A DNA stretch of 29,520 bases from a virus, in IMG/VR virus record IMGVR_UViG_3300050120_000165, positions 1-29,520 of that record; one strand, given 5' to 3'. Below are positions 16,752-22,956 of this stretch, piece after piece. Each line of letters starts with the position of its first letter. Positions within the stretch are counted from its first letter, which is position 1. The notes beneath the pieces are model-generated. The model had not been told where the DNA came from. It saw only the letters and a program-made list of their open reading frames with translations, and ran no database searches. A program made the position numbers and the translations under genes.

Positions 16752-17444
16752 TCAGCCCAGAAGCACTTTGAGCTCGTCGGCCATGGTCCGGCGCAGCTCG
16801 TCTGTTACCGCCCGGATGTCGGTGGCGTATTCCTCAGGAAGCCCCAGCTTCTCGACGATCTGATCCGAGAGTCTGTCCAGGCCCTTGCCAAGGTGCGCCA
16901 GCATCGTGCTGAGCACTTGGCGCATCAACTCGACCTGAACCAGTTCGCCGCGATTGCGGCGCAACTGGTCCTCAAGAATCTCCGCCTGAACTGCGTCGCG
17001 CCGCTGCCGAGCGGATTGCTCGCCTGCATGGGCAACCGGCTCCACGCCCGCCGGCGGCACGACGCTATATCTCGCACCTGGGTAAGGGTTGCCTTCGTTG
17101 GCACGTGCATCGATCCGCGCGCCGCCGGCTTGTTTCTCGGCGACAACCTTCGGCGAGGGTTTCTCTGCCGCGCGCGCCGCCGGCTGTCGACGCGTGCCGG
17201 TCAGATACGCCTGGACGTCGGCAACATCGAATTCCCATCCGCCGGCACGTGTCCCGCGCTTCACCACCGGAAACGCTGCGTCGCCGTCGAGGCGTCGATC
17301 AAGTCGCGGTCGCGTCCAGCCGATTGCCTCGCAGAGTCCGGCCTTCCCAACGACGGCGGGTGTAACGGGCGGTGGTGTAACGCGCGCCGCTTTCGGTTTG
17401 GCGCTGCGCGTCGCCTGCGTTACGCCTTGCTCGCCAGCAGCCAT
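16752..17444 (-). CDS. terminase small subunit (lambda Nu1-like)
   Basis: The protein has 230 residues. After a basic, Pro-rich leader comes a winged-helix/MerR-like domain (residues about 33-87: GKAGLCEAIGWTRPRLDRRL, then WEFDVADVQAYL) of the type that binds cosB in lambda Nu1. A linker leads to a helical C-terminus (RQRRDAVQAEILEDQLRRN, ELVQVELMRQVLSTMLAHL) used for oligomerisation and GpA contact. It is longer than Nu1 (181). It directly precedes GpA, and GTGTAACG repeats cluster at its 5' end. Confidence 0.85.
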   Translation of the reverse strand: MAAGEQGVTQATRSAKPKAARVTPPPVTPAVVGKAGLCEAIGWTRPRLDRRLDGDAAFPVVKRGTRAGGWEFDVADVQAYLTGTRRQPAARAAEKPSPKVVAEKQAGGARIDARANEGNPYPGARYSVVPPAGVEPVAHAGEQSARQRRDAVQAEILEDQLRRNRGELVQVELMRQVLSTMLAHLGKGLDRLSDQIVEKLGLPEEYATDIRAVTDELRRTMADELKVLLG

Positions 17445-17490
17445 AAGGATTTCCGTCGCGATCGCACGTTGCGACCGTGTAACGTGTAAC
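17360..17490. repeat. GTGTAACG direct repeats around the terminase small subunit start
   Basis: The octamer GTGTAACG occurs on the plus strand at 17360, 17375, 17477 and 17484 (the last two in tandem). A variant GTGTAATA lies at 17540, and an inverted CGTTAC at 17418. The two left copies lie inside the small-subunit gene, where they encode a VTP repeat, so only the right ones are free of coding constraint. They may be binding sites for the small subunit, by analogy to lambda R sites. Confidence 0.55.
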
Positions 17491-17688
17491 GCGTTTTTTT
17501 AAATCAAAAGAACGGGTAGACCGGGCGCGCGCACTGCCCGTGTAATAGGGACCTCCCAGGAGGGACCCAAAGCCCCCCCCGGGGGGGTGGGCGCGGCCGG
17601 CCAGGGCTCTCCCGAGGAGGCGTCGGGCAGGGCGTGCGCGGGGCCGCCACGCTGTCGTCACCATGGGTTCAGGGCAGGGGTGACCGCT
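17445..17688. other. non-coding interval, candidate cos region
   Basis: This 244-base interval directly upstream of the terminase genes has no gene. It holds an A/T run (TTTTTTTAAAT, 17494-17504) next to the GTGTAACG tandem pair, a CCTCCCAGGAGG palindrome (about 17552-17563), a 14-bp C7G7 palindrome (17574-17587) and, on the minus strand, GGCGGCCCCGCGC (about 17636-17648), slightly like the lambda cosN core. Lambda cos lies in the same place, upstream of Nu1. The exact nick site cannot be read from sequence. Confidence 0.5.
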
Positions 17689-18381
17689 TCACTTGGCCGT
17701 TGCCAGCGCCTTCTTAAGCGCAGCGTCGAAGTCCTGCGCGAGATACTGATTGACGATCACGCGAGCCTGCTTGCCGTAGTTCAATTGCTTCTGAACGGGC
17801 AGCGCATTGCCAAACCGAATCAACAACTTCAGCTTTCCGCGTGGGTTATCGTCAGTTCGTTTCAAGCGATTCAGTTTGCCTAAGCGCTTACCGCGCTCAT
17901 TGAGCAGCGTCACACGCTTCGTGTCTGTCGGTCGCTGCCAGATGCCGTTGATGGTGTCGCCGTTCTTCAACCGAACAGCACCGATGAACACATCCGGTCG
18001 ACCCTTCAGTTTGTCGATGATGCCCCGCGGCAATTGACCATACGCGTTCAGCGGAATGTTCTTCGGATTCAGCAAAGCGAGCCCGGGCAGGACGTGAACA
18101 CCGCCGGTCTCGTATGGCTTCAAGTACTTCGCTGCAATGTCTCGCACATAGACGATGGCTGTTGGGCTTGCTTTCGTCGCGCGCTTGATGGCAACAGAGT
18201 TCTGCGTAAACGGCGTCGGGCTTTTGAATGTCTTCCGGATGTTCTCGGTTTCCGCGACTTGGACGCGCTTCGCGGTTGCGTTGATTGCCTGCGCTTTGGC
18301 GAATGGAACCTGCTTAGCCGCGAGGTCACTCAATGAGCGCGTGAGTTTCTTGATGTCCGACTTAACCGAGATGCCGATCAT
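17689..18381 (-). CDS. putative virion morphogenesis protein upstream of terminase
   Basis: The 230-residue basic protein starts at ATG with GAGG six bases upstream. The N-terminal helix (MIGISVKSDIKKLTRSLSDL, then AKAQAINATAKRVQVAETE) and KTFKSPTPFTQNSV resemble phage minor tail/neck proteins. The following AAKYLKPYETGGVHVLPG, LLNPKNIPLNAYGQLPRG and FIGAVRLKNGDTINGIWQRP form a pattern I know from phage proteins without assigned function. The gene stands just right of the presumed cos, so in the linear genome it would be at the opposite end from terminase. Confidence 0.6.
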   Translation of the reverse strand: MIGISVKSDIKKLTRSLSDLAAKQVPFAKAQAINATAKRVQVAETENIRKTFKSPTPFTQNSVAIKRATKASPTAIVYVRDIAAKYLKPYETGGVHVLPGLALLNPKNIPLNAYGQLPRGIIDKLKGRPDVFIGAVRLKNGDTINGIWQRPTDTKRVTLLNERGKRLGKLNRLKRTDDNPRGKLKLLIRFGNALPVQKQLNYGKQARVIVNQYLAQDFDAALKKALATAK

Positions 18382-18403
18382 GGTCAGCCTCGATCAACGA
18401 GAA

Positions 18404-18437
18404 TAAAAAGGCTCGCAGCGGCAGAAGCCGAGCGAGC
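18404..18437 (-). terminator. intrinsic terminator downstream of the tRNA
   Basis: The minus strand forms GCTCGC-T-CGGC-TTCT-GCCG-CT-GCGAGC followed by CTTTTTATT. A 6-bp outer stem and a 4-bp inner stem with a U-run make a convincing rho-independent terminator. It lies between the tRNA and the ribosome site of the 17689-18381 gene, so genes beyond it need antitermination or their own promoter. Confidence 0.8.
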
Positions 18438-18471
18438 GAATCCAGCGACGGGTTCGCTGAAGGAGACACGG

Positions 18472-18548
18472 TGGTTGCGGAAGAGAGGATTCGAACCTCC
18501 AACCTCCGGGTTATGAGCCCGGCGCGCTGCCAATTGCGCCACCCCGCA
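18472..18548 (-). tRNA. tRNA with CAT anticodon (Met type), CCA encoded
   Basis: The minus strand folds as a cloverleaf: acceptor TGCGGGG with TTCCGCA, D arm GCGC/GCGC with loop AATTGGCA, anticodon arm CCGGG-CTCATAA-CCCGG, T arm GGAGG-TTCGAAT-CCTCT, discriminator A and encoded CCA. The anticodon is CAT. One extra C stands between T stem and acceptor stem. The three G:C pairs at the loop and the identical CTCATAA loop recall initiator tRNA, but C11:G24 in the D stem and a T1:A72 pair differ from it. Decoding of AUA after lysidine modification is a further possibility. Confidence 0.88.
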
Positions 18549-18601
18549 ACAGGGGAAATAGATGCTTGATGCCGCCCGGGAGTACTCTGCGGCGTCAACA
18601 G

Positions 18602-19129
18602 TTAAACGCCATTCACCGAGGCAAACTCACCATGAAACTGCTTGGCAGCAGCATCATATGCGCGAGCCGCATCCGCCTCGTCCTTGAATAGGCCTAGATG
18701 AACCCTTTTCCCGAAGTGACGGATCTCCGCGCGCCATTGCCGACAATCTGGCTGGAAACGGACGCCCTTAAAGCGAGATGATTTTCCGGATTTCGGCGTC
18801 TGATTGTGTTGGTTCTGGGCATCCGTCGCGAGCCGCAGATTTCCGATGCTCTCATCGGACGGGTCGCGCGAGCGATGGTCAACTAGAAGACCGGGCGGTA
18901 TTTCGCCGCGGTGGAATATCCATATGCATCTGTTGGATGCATGCTTAACGCCGCCAACCTGAATACGTCTATAACCGTCATCGTCAACGGTTCCGGCTAT
19001 ATTGCCGCCCCAGATCTTATTGAACCGGACGTCGTCGGGTCTGTATCGCCATCTCAAGGCACCGGCGGCGGAATCGTATTCGAACAGCCGGACGACGTCC
19101 TCTTGAGATAAATCGCGTGCGCGCGTCAT
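18602..19129 (-). CDS. HNH endonuclease with C-terminal AP2 domain
   Basis: The protein has 175 residues. An N-terminal strand region (GALRWRYRPDDVRFNK, AGTVDDDGYRRIQVGG) leads into an HNH core (FHRGEIPPGLLVDHRSRD, then IGNLRLATDAQNQHNQ, residues about 72-110). Residues about 119-172 are an AP2 DNA-binding domain (RFKGVRFQPDCRQWRAEI, GLFKDEADAARAYDAAAKQF). This HNH-AP2 architecture is typical of phage homing endonucleases. It lies just upstream of the tRNA, and the pair is bracketed by two terminators. Confidence 0.9.
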   Translation of the reverse strand: MTRARDLSQEDVVRLFEYDSAAGALRWRYRPDDVRFNKIWGGNIAGTVDDDGYRRIQVGGVKHASNRCIWIFHRGEIPPGLLVDHRSRDPSDESIGNLRLATDAQNQHNQTPKSGKSSRFKGVRFQPDCRQWRAEIRHFGKRVHLGLFKDEADAARAYDAAAKQFHGEFASVNGV

Positions 19130-19372
19130 GCAAAGCCTCGCTCAAGGCTGCTCGAGTGTGGTCGATACGGCACCGCGTAAGCGACGCGGGCTTCGGATGC
19201 CTCCTAGCCGTACCGGGAAAATGTAAAGAGTGCTGGTGCGAAACCCGGCAGGATGCAATCGAAATTAGGTGCGCCGTCCCGGTCCGTGTGCGTTGCCGGG
19301 TTCCTGCCCTGATCGGGAGGCGCTGGGGACCATTCGACGATTGGCGTGCTTGCGAAGCGCGCGTCGGAAAGC
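19130..19372. other. non-coding leader between late terminator and HNH-AP2 gene
   Basis: No convincing gene or ribosome site links to this stretch on either strand. On the minus strand CTTTACATTTTCCCGG and TTGCAT appear, but no -10 box stands at proper spacing. With the promoter and terminator at 19373-19467 the gap between genes totals 334 bases. It would be transcribed as leader if the terminator is bypassed. Confidence 0.5.
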
Positions 19373-19405
19373 AAAAAGCCCCGCGCGGGAACCCGGCGGG
19401 GCTTT
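19373..19405 (-). terminator. tR'-like intrinsic terminator close behind the late promoter
   Basis: The minus strand forms a 10-bp stem (AAAGCCCCGC/GCGGGGCTTT) with an 11-base loop and is followed by TTTTTGCTTT. It lies about 60 nt downstream of the predicted start site of the promoter at 19439-19467, so unmodified polymerase would make only a short RNA. Confidence 0.85.
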
Positions 19406-19438
19406 GGAGACACTTCTACACAGTCTCAGAATGACGCG

Positions 19439-19467
19439 AGTATTGTGATTTTTGGTTTTCTTGTCAA
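19439..19467 (-). promoter_or_regulatory. candidate late promoter (pR'-like)
   Basis: The minus strand has TTGACA (19467-19462), a 17-bp A-rich spacer and AATACT (19444-19439). The -35 is a perfect sigma70 match and the -10 matches four of six. The start would be near 19432. The -35 overlaps the stop codon of the HNH gene to the right. It is the best promoter I noticed in the window and stands just after the Q-position gene block. Confidence 0.7.
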
Positions 19468-20162
19468 CCTGAAAATGTGTTTGGATCGAATCGGTTCGAT
19501 TTTCGTCTGTTCTCTTCGGTCGTGATGATCCGCATGTTGCCTTCCCAGTGAAGGCCGCATACAAGTTTGTTGACGACCGGCACAATGTGATCGACCTCGT
19601 GAGGGATACCGGTTTCCTCCTCGAGCCGAGCCCGTTCCAGGTATATCGCGAGCATCTTCTCCCGGTTCGCCCAACGTGGAGTGCCAAGCCGGATTAGCAT
19701 TTGTCGGCGGCGCGGCGGATCCTCGCACGCAGCAATTTCCGCGGCCCACATGCCTACAAGTTCAGGATTCCGCCAACGATTGTTATCCGCGACGTTGCGG
19801 ATCCGCTGCTCCGTCCACGCGAGCTGGTCCCGGCTCAATTCAAAGTGCCGGCTAATTATGAAATCAGCCGGCGAGAGCAGGACTTCTTCCAGCCATGGGT
19901 CGACTGGATCCCCGGTGGTTGCCTCATACCATGCTCGGAACTCAGCGCTACGCAGTCTGTCGTGTATCTGCTCCAAAAGCTGAAAATTTTCAGCGGAACG
20001 CCGCACCACCGCCGCGTCCGGCGCAGTTAGTGACCATCGTGCCCGGCGCTCGCTGATTTCCTTCGTCAAGGCGGCATGCTTGGATTTTCGCCGGTCATGT
20101 CGTTTTTCAGGAAGATCTGGCTGCGCGAACTTGCTGGCTTTCACGTCGGGCCACGTGCTCAT
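19464..20162 (-). CDS. HNH endonuclease next to the late promoter
   Basis: The start is set at ATG 20162 (MSTWPDVKASKFAQPDLPEK), seven bases after the previous stop; the longer frame to 20324 would run inside that gene. The protein has 232 residues, with a basic N-terminus, a helical middle (DAAVVRRSAENFQLLEQI) and a C-terminal HNH core (HEVDHIVPVVNKLVCGLHWE, then NMRIITTEENRRKSNRF). The core closely parallels the endonuclease at 4807-5409 (KLVCGLH, NMR.I, EN..KSN.F). HNH proteins can assist packaging in cos phages, but that resemblance suggests a homing-type enzyme. Confidence 0.82.
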   Translation of the reverse strand: MSTWPDVKASKFAQPDLPEKRHDRRKSKHAALTKEISERRARWSLTAPDAAVVRRSAENFQLLEQIHDRLRSAEFRAWYEATTGDPVDPWLEEVLLSPADFIISRHFELSRDQLAWTEQRIRNVADNNRWRNPELVGMWAAEIAACEDPPRRRQMLIRLGTPRWANREKMLAIYLERARLEEETGIPHEVDHIVPVVNKLVCGLHWEGNMRIITTEENRRKSNRFDPNTFSG

Positions 20163-20169
20163 ATTGTCA

Positions 20170-20550
20170 CTACCCCTTTGTGGCTTCCGCAGCTGCGGGC
20201 TGGGGTTGATAGAGCACCTCACGCACCGCCGCCAAAAGCACGGCGCCGACGATCGATCGCACGTGGCGCTGCGATTCCGGCGGCTGCACTTCTGCGCCGT
20301 ATATCTCGGGAGCCGGTTGTTCAAGCGCGTCTACGCCGGCTTCAATGACCTCGTTGGAAAAAGAGTGAAGCACCGACCAATCCGTCTTCGCGCCGAACAA
20401 CAAGAATTCACCGGCTCGCCGCGCATCCGCGCATGTTCGCATCCGATCAACCCGCGCGACCAGGACGCCGTCATCAAGCAGATCGACTCGCCAATACTCG
20501 CCGTCCGTTGAATAGTGCCCGGTCACAGAAAATGAGAAGTTCTCAGCCAT
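20170..20550 (-). CDS. hypothetical protein
   Basis: This is a 126-residue soluble protein with an AAGGA ribosome site seven bases before ATG. It has an N-terminal beta part (ENFSFSVTGHYSTDGEYWRV, DLLDDGVLVARVDR), then helix-forming segments and a C-terminal helix rich in Ala/Val (RSIVGAVLLAAVREVLYQP). No family is recognised. Context: between the Q-position gene and an HNH endonuclease. Confidence 0.6.
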   Translation of the reverse strand: MAENFSFSVTGHYSTDGEYWRVDLLDDGVLVARVDRMRTCADARRAGEFLLFGAKTDWSVLHSFSNEVIEAGVDALEQPAPEIYGAEVQPPESQRHVRSIVGAVLLAAVREVLYQPQPAAAEATKG

Positions 20551-20568
20551 CGTGTTGCTTCCTTTTGG

Positions 20569-21297
20569 TTACGCGGGTTCGCCGACGAAGCCAAGGCTCG
20601 TGAGCGCTGTGTCAATCTTTTTGCGGGCCGAGGATTCGATGCCATCGATCGCCGGTGTTGGTTCTTTACTGCCCTTCGCGTGCTGAGCCTTCTGCCCTGA
20701 AATCCACAATTTGATGATCTTTCCGTGAGCGGTCGCCGTGTTCTTGTGCGCACCGCATTGTTCTGCGACGCGCTCCAGCACCACCTTCTCGCCGAAGATC
20801 TTCTCAATGATCTTGCGGCGCAGCAGATAGTGCGAAAAATGGCCAGACAGAACGGTCAGAGCCCCCTGTTCTAGCACGCGAATGGCTGCATCCCATTCCG
20901 GGTTGAGTGTGTATCCAGCGCAGCAGGCGCGTTTGCAGCTGCAAGGAATCGACCGCGGGGCGAAGCGAGCGATCAAGGTCGCCCGCTCGAACACAGTCAG
21001 TTTTTCCATCTCCCCGGCGATGAGACTCCAGCGTCGCCCTACCTCGTTGCCGGCGGCCGCCATGGTTTCTTCCAGCGATGAGGGCAGCGCGTCGCCATCT
21101 CCCATGCCGCCCATCACCCGCCTGATCATGCCGGCCTGCGCGGCACCGTCAACGCCCGATAAGCCCTTCCCGGTGCGCGCCGCCGGCGAGGCAAGCCGGT
21201 CAGCGAGCGGTCGCCCCTGTTGCTGCATCGAATAGTTGAATGCGAACACGAGCGCGGCTTGTGGCGTTCGAAACAGTATTGTTGTGGGCTCAGTCAT
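20569..21297 (-). CDS. Cys/HTH protein in the position of the Q late antiterminator
   Basis: The protein has 242 residues. A Cys cluster (CSCKRACC, residues 119-126) suggests metal binding. Residues about 172-198 (VVLERVAEQCGAHKNTATAH, then GKIIKLW) look like a helix-turn-helix. It is the last regulator-like gene before a promoter-terminator pair of the pR'-tR' type. Lambda Q (207 residues) also has zinc-binding Cys and binds DNA. No clear sequence match to the known antitermination families is seen, so the role is inferred from position and motifs. ATGA overlap with the preceding gene. Confidence 0.6.
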   Translation of the reverse strand: MTEPTTILFRTPQAALVFAFNYSMQQQGRPLADRLASPAARTGKGLSGVDGAAQAGMIRRVMGGMGDGDALPSSLEETMAAAGNEVGRRWSLIAGEMEKLTVFERATLIARFAPRSIPCSCKRACCAGYTLNPEWDAAIRVLEQGALTVLSGHFSHYLLRRKIIEKIFGEKVVLERVAEQCGAHKNTATAHGKIIKLWISGQKAQHAKGSKEPTPAIDGIESSARKKIDTALTSLGFVGEPA

Positions 21298-21497
21298 TTG
21301 CGCTTTCCTCTCGGGTTCGAGCGGACGTATTCTTCCAACTTCAAATAGAGCGGGTGATCGGCCAGATCAATCCGCACCACCTCGTCATCCATGATCAGAT
21401 CCTCGTTGATCGTGATCTTCACGGACCGCACAAAGCCCGGATTGGCCTTGGTGTCGAACGACACGTGGAACGTGTCTGGCTGTTTTTTATCGGTCAC
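21294..21497 (-). CDS. small hypothetical protein
   Basis: The start is taken as GTG 21497 (VTDKKQPDTFHVSFDTKANP), overlapping the previous stop as GTGA, with AAGGA upstream. A longer frame would run through the upstream gene. The 67-residue product has two strands (FVRSVKITINEDLIM), an acidic patch and a basic C-terminus (NPRGKRK). Function unknown. Confidence 0.6.
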   Translation of the reverse strand: MTDKKQPDTFHVSFDTKANPGFVRSVKITINEDLIMDDEVVRIDLADHPLYLKLEEYVRSNPRGKRK

Positions 21498-21703
21498 GTC
21501 TTTTCCTTGTATTTCCCGCATCGCGTTCCGTACTTCTTCCCTTTCTTGCAAACCATCTTTGTGCCGCTGAGCCCGTCCGACCTCTCTACCGCGTGCGCAC
21601 ATCCGATGCAAAGCTCGCCTCGTTTATGCTCGAATACCTCCTCTGGATTGCGGTATTGCCATGACTCCAGCACCCGGGTTTCGCGCCCGCGCTTGGGTTT
21701 CAT
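21494..21703 (-). CDS. small Cys-rich protein, possible zinc ribbon
   Basis: The 69-residue basic protein has Cys at CIGC (residues 32-35), C52 (MVCKKG) and C62 (RCGKYK). The four Cys could bind one zinc ion. The N-terminus (RGRETRVLESWQYRNPEEVF) is amphipathic. It overlaps the DUF2591 gene stop as ATGA. No family is named with confidence; a small nucleic-acid-binding role is possible. Confidence 0.6.
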   Translation of the reverse strand: MKPKRGRETRVLESWQYRNPEEVFEHKRGELCIGCAHAVERSDGLSGTKMVCKKGKKYGTRCGKYKEKT

Positions 21704-22065
21704 GGTGATACCGGCGGTACCTCTTCACCGAAAGCCTCCGCGACGCGAAGCCTGCAGATCGCAATCTCCGGTCGCGCATCGATATACATGCCGTGGAAAC
21801 CAGAGTTCAGCTGCGCCTCGGCGAGCCAGATCACTTCCTTCGAGCCCGGCTCGGCGGCGCGCGGGTACAACAGGTATCGCTGGCGCTTCAGGATCGGCCC
21901 GAGCAACGTCCAGTTCTGCGTGGGCACGTAGACCATGTGTCCCTGGTAGGGGATATCGACGCGGCAATAGTCCATGCCGTTCGCGTGAATGAGGGCCGAG
22001 TCCAAGCCCTCCGCGAGCGCGACGAAATGATCCAATTGCGCTCCGTGAAGGTTATCGACCAACAT
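21700..22065 (-). CDS. DUF2591-like phage protein (NinX type)
   Basis: The start is placed at ATG 22065 (MLVDNLHGAQLDHFVALAEG) because AGAGG stands seven bases upstream. This gives 121 residues and a 14-base overlap with the HNH gene. The N-terminus followed by GMDYCRVDIPYQGHMVYVPT, NWTLLGPILKR and a closing YIDARPEIAICRLRVAEAFG is characteristic of the DUF2591/NinX group from phage nin regions. The biochemical role is unknown. Confidence 0.75.
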   Translation of the reverse strand: MLVDNLHGAQLDHFVALAEGLDSALIHANGMDYCRVDIPYQGHMVYVPTQNWTLLGPILKRQRYLLYPRAAEPGSKEVIWLAEAQLNSGFHGMYIDARPEIAICRLRVAEAFGEEVPPVSP

Positions 22066-22645
22066 GGCGATACCTCTCAAACGGCTTGAGGCCGATTGCG
22101 GCCTCGGGAGGGACACCTCGTAAGATTCGGTGTCGAATGGTTCCTGCGCGAATTCCCGTCTCTTGAGCCCAAGCAGCCACGCATTGAGTCTTTCCGAACG
22201 CCTCGACGTTCATGTTTCGAGAAACGTTGCGGGATTGAGCAGTGCGCGACGCCCAGACACAATTGCCGGGTTCATAACCCTTTTTGCCGTTTTCGCGCTC
22301 CAGCGTCATCCCGGGCGGTGGCTCTCCCATCTCGGCCAAAAAGTTCTCAAATGACCGCCATCTGTCGCATACACGGATCCCGAGCTTTAGATAGTGAGGA
22401 TGATGGCCGCACCTGTGGATCATGCTTTCCCATCGGCTATAGACAAGACTGTCGTGCATGCCATGTATGCGATGGGCTTCTACCTGCAGATCTGCGCAGG
22501 TAGAAAATGCAGACTTGAGAACGGAATGGCCCCCGACTCGAATGCGATAAAAAAGCGTTTTGTAGGGCACGCCCACCAACAGAGCGAACGCTTTCAACGT
22601 GAGCGACTTTTCATCGCGGCGCTTTAAGCCTCTCATGTGCGCCAC
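22052..22645 (-). CDS. HNH-like homing-type endonuclease
   Basis: There are two possible starts: ATG 22645, or ATG 22636, which overlaps the previous stop as ATGA. The product has 197 or 194 residues. The N-terminus has a helix-turn-helix-like segment (LTLKAFALLVGVPYKTLFYR). The core is of the phage type SRWESMIHRC, GIRVCDRWRSFENFLAEMGE, MTLERENGKKGYEPGNCVWA. A second HTH-like repeat (KTQCVAAWAQETGIRAGTIR) closes the protein. It overlaps the next gene beyond its ribosome site, consistent with insertion into a coupled junction. Confidence 0.82.
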   Translation of the reverse strand: MAHMRGLKRRDEKSLTLKAFALLVGVPYKTLFYRIRVGGHSVLKSAFSTCADLQVEAHRIHGMHDSLVYSRWESMIHRCGHHPHYLKLGIRVCDRWRSFENFLAEMGEPPPGMTLERENGKKGYEPGNCVWASRTAQSRNVSRNMNVEAFGKTQCVAAWAQETGIRAGTIRHRILRGVPPEAAIGLKPFERYRHVGR

Positions 22646-22956
22646 CGGGATTCAATGCCGAGCCCGAGACGCAGCGCCTCCGGGATGTTGGTCAGGATGG
22701 GCGTTTCGTCGTCAACAGCCACGCCGCTGATCGGGCGCAGCCACGAGTCGAGCACGCCGCACTCGTGCACGGGATTTTCGTTGCTGAACCACGGCGTCGG
22801 GAACTTGCACCACCATATTGGCCGCTGATCCCATTCGGGGCCCGGGCCGCGTGGCGGAACAAAGCGGACCACCTCGACCACCTTGTTATCGAGCGTCTTA
22901 CGCGGCCAGTCAGACGGGACGACGACGAACGCGAGAATTCCGGGTTTACAATTCAC
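22633..22956 (-). CDS. hypothetical phage protein
   Basis: The protein has 107 residues, starting MNCKPGILAFVVVPSDWPRK. A beta-rich N-terminus (KVVEVVRFVPP), Trp-rich middle (RPIWWCKFPTPWF) and LRPISGVAVDDETP follow. The MNCKPG.LA.VV opening recalls small proteins common in phage nin-like regions, with no assigned role. It lies between two endonuclease genes with ATGA overlap. Confidence 0.65.
   Translation of the reverse strand: MNCKPGILAFVVVPSDWPRKTLDNKVVEVVRFVPPRGPGPEWDQRPIWWCKFPTPWFSNENPVHECGVLDSWLRPISGVAVDDETPILTNIPEALRLGLGIESRWRT

Noticed and set aside
18472-18548. tRNA as prophage attachment site
   Set aside because: It is internal to the late operon, no integrase is nearby, and no second copy of its 3' end was noticed in the window.
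19130-19372. Second promoter (CTTTACA or TTGCAT) in the late leader
   Set aside because: No -10 sequence at suitable spacing was found for either hexamer.
19464-20162. HNH protein as the packaging-assisting HNH of HK97-type phages
   Set aside because: The terminase here is the lambda GpA type, and the core matches another homing-type enzyme in the window, so a homing role is preferred.
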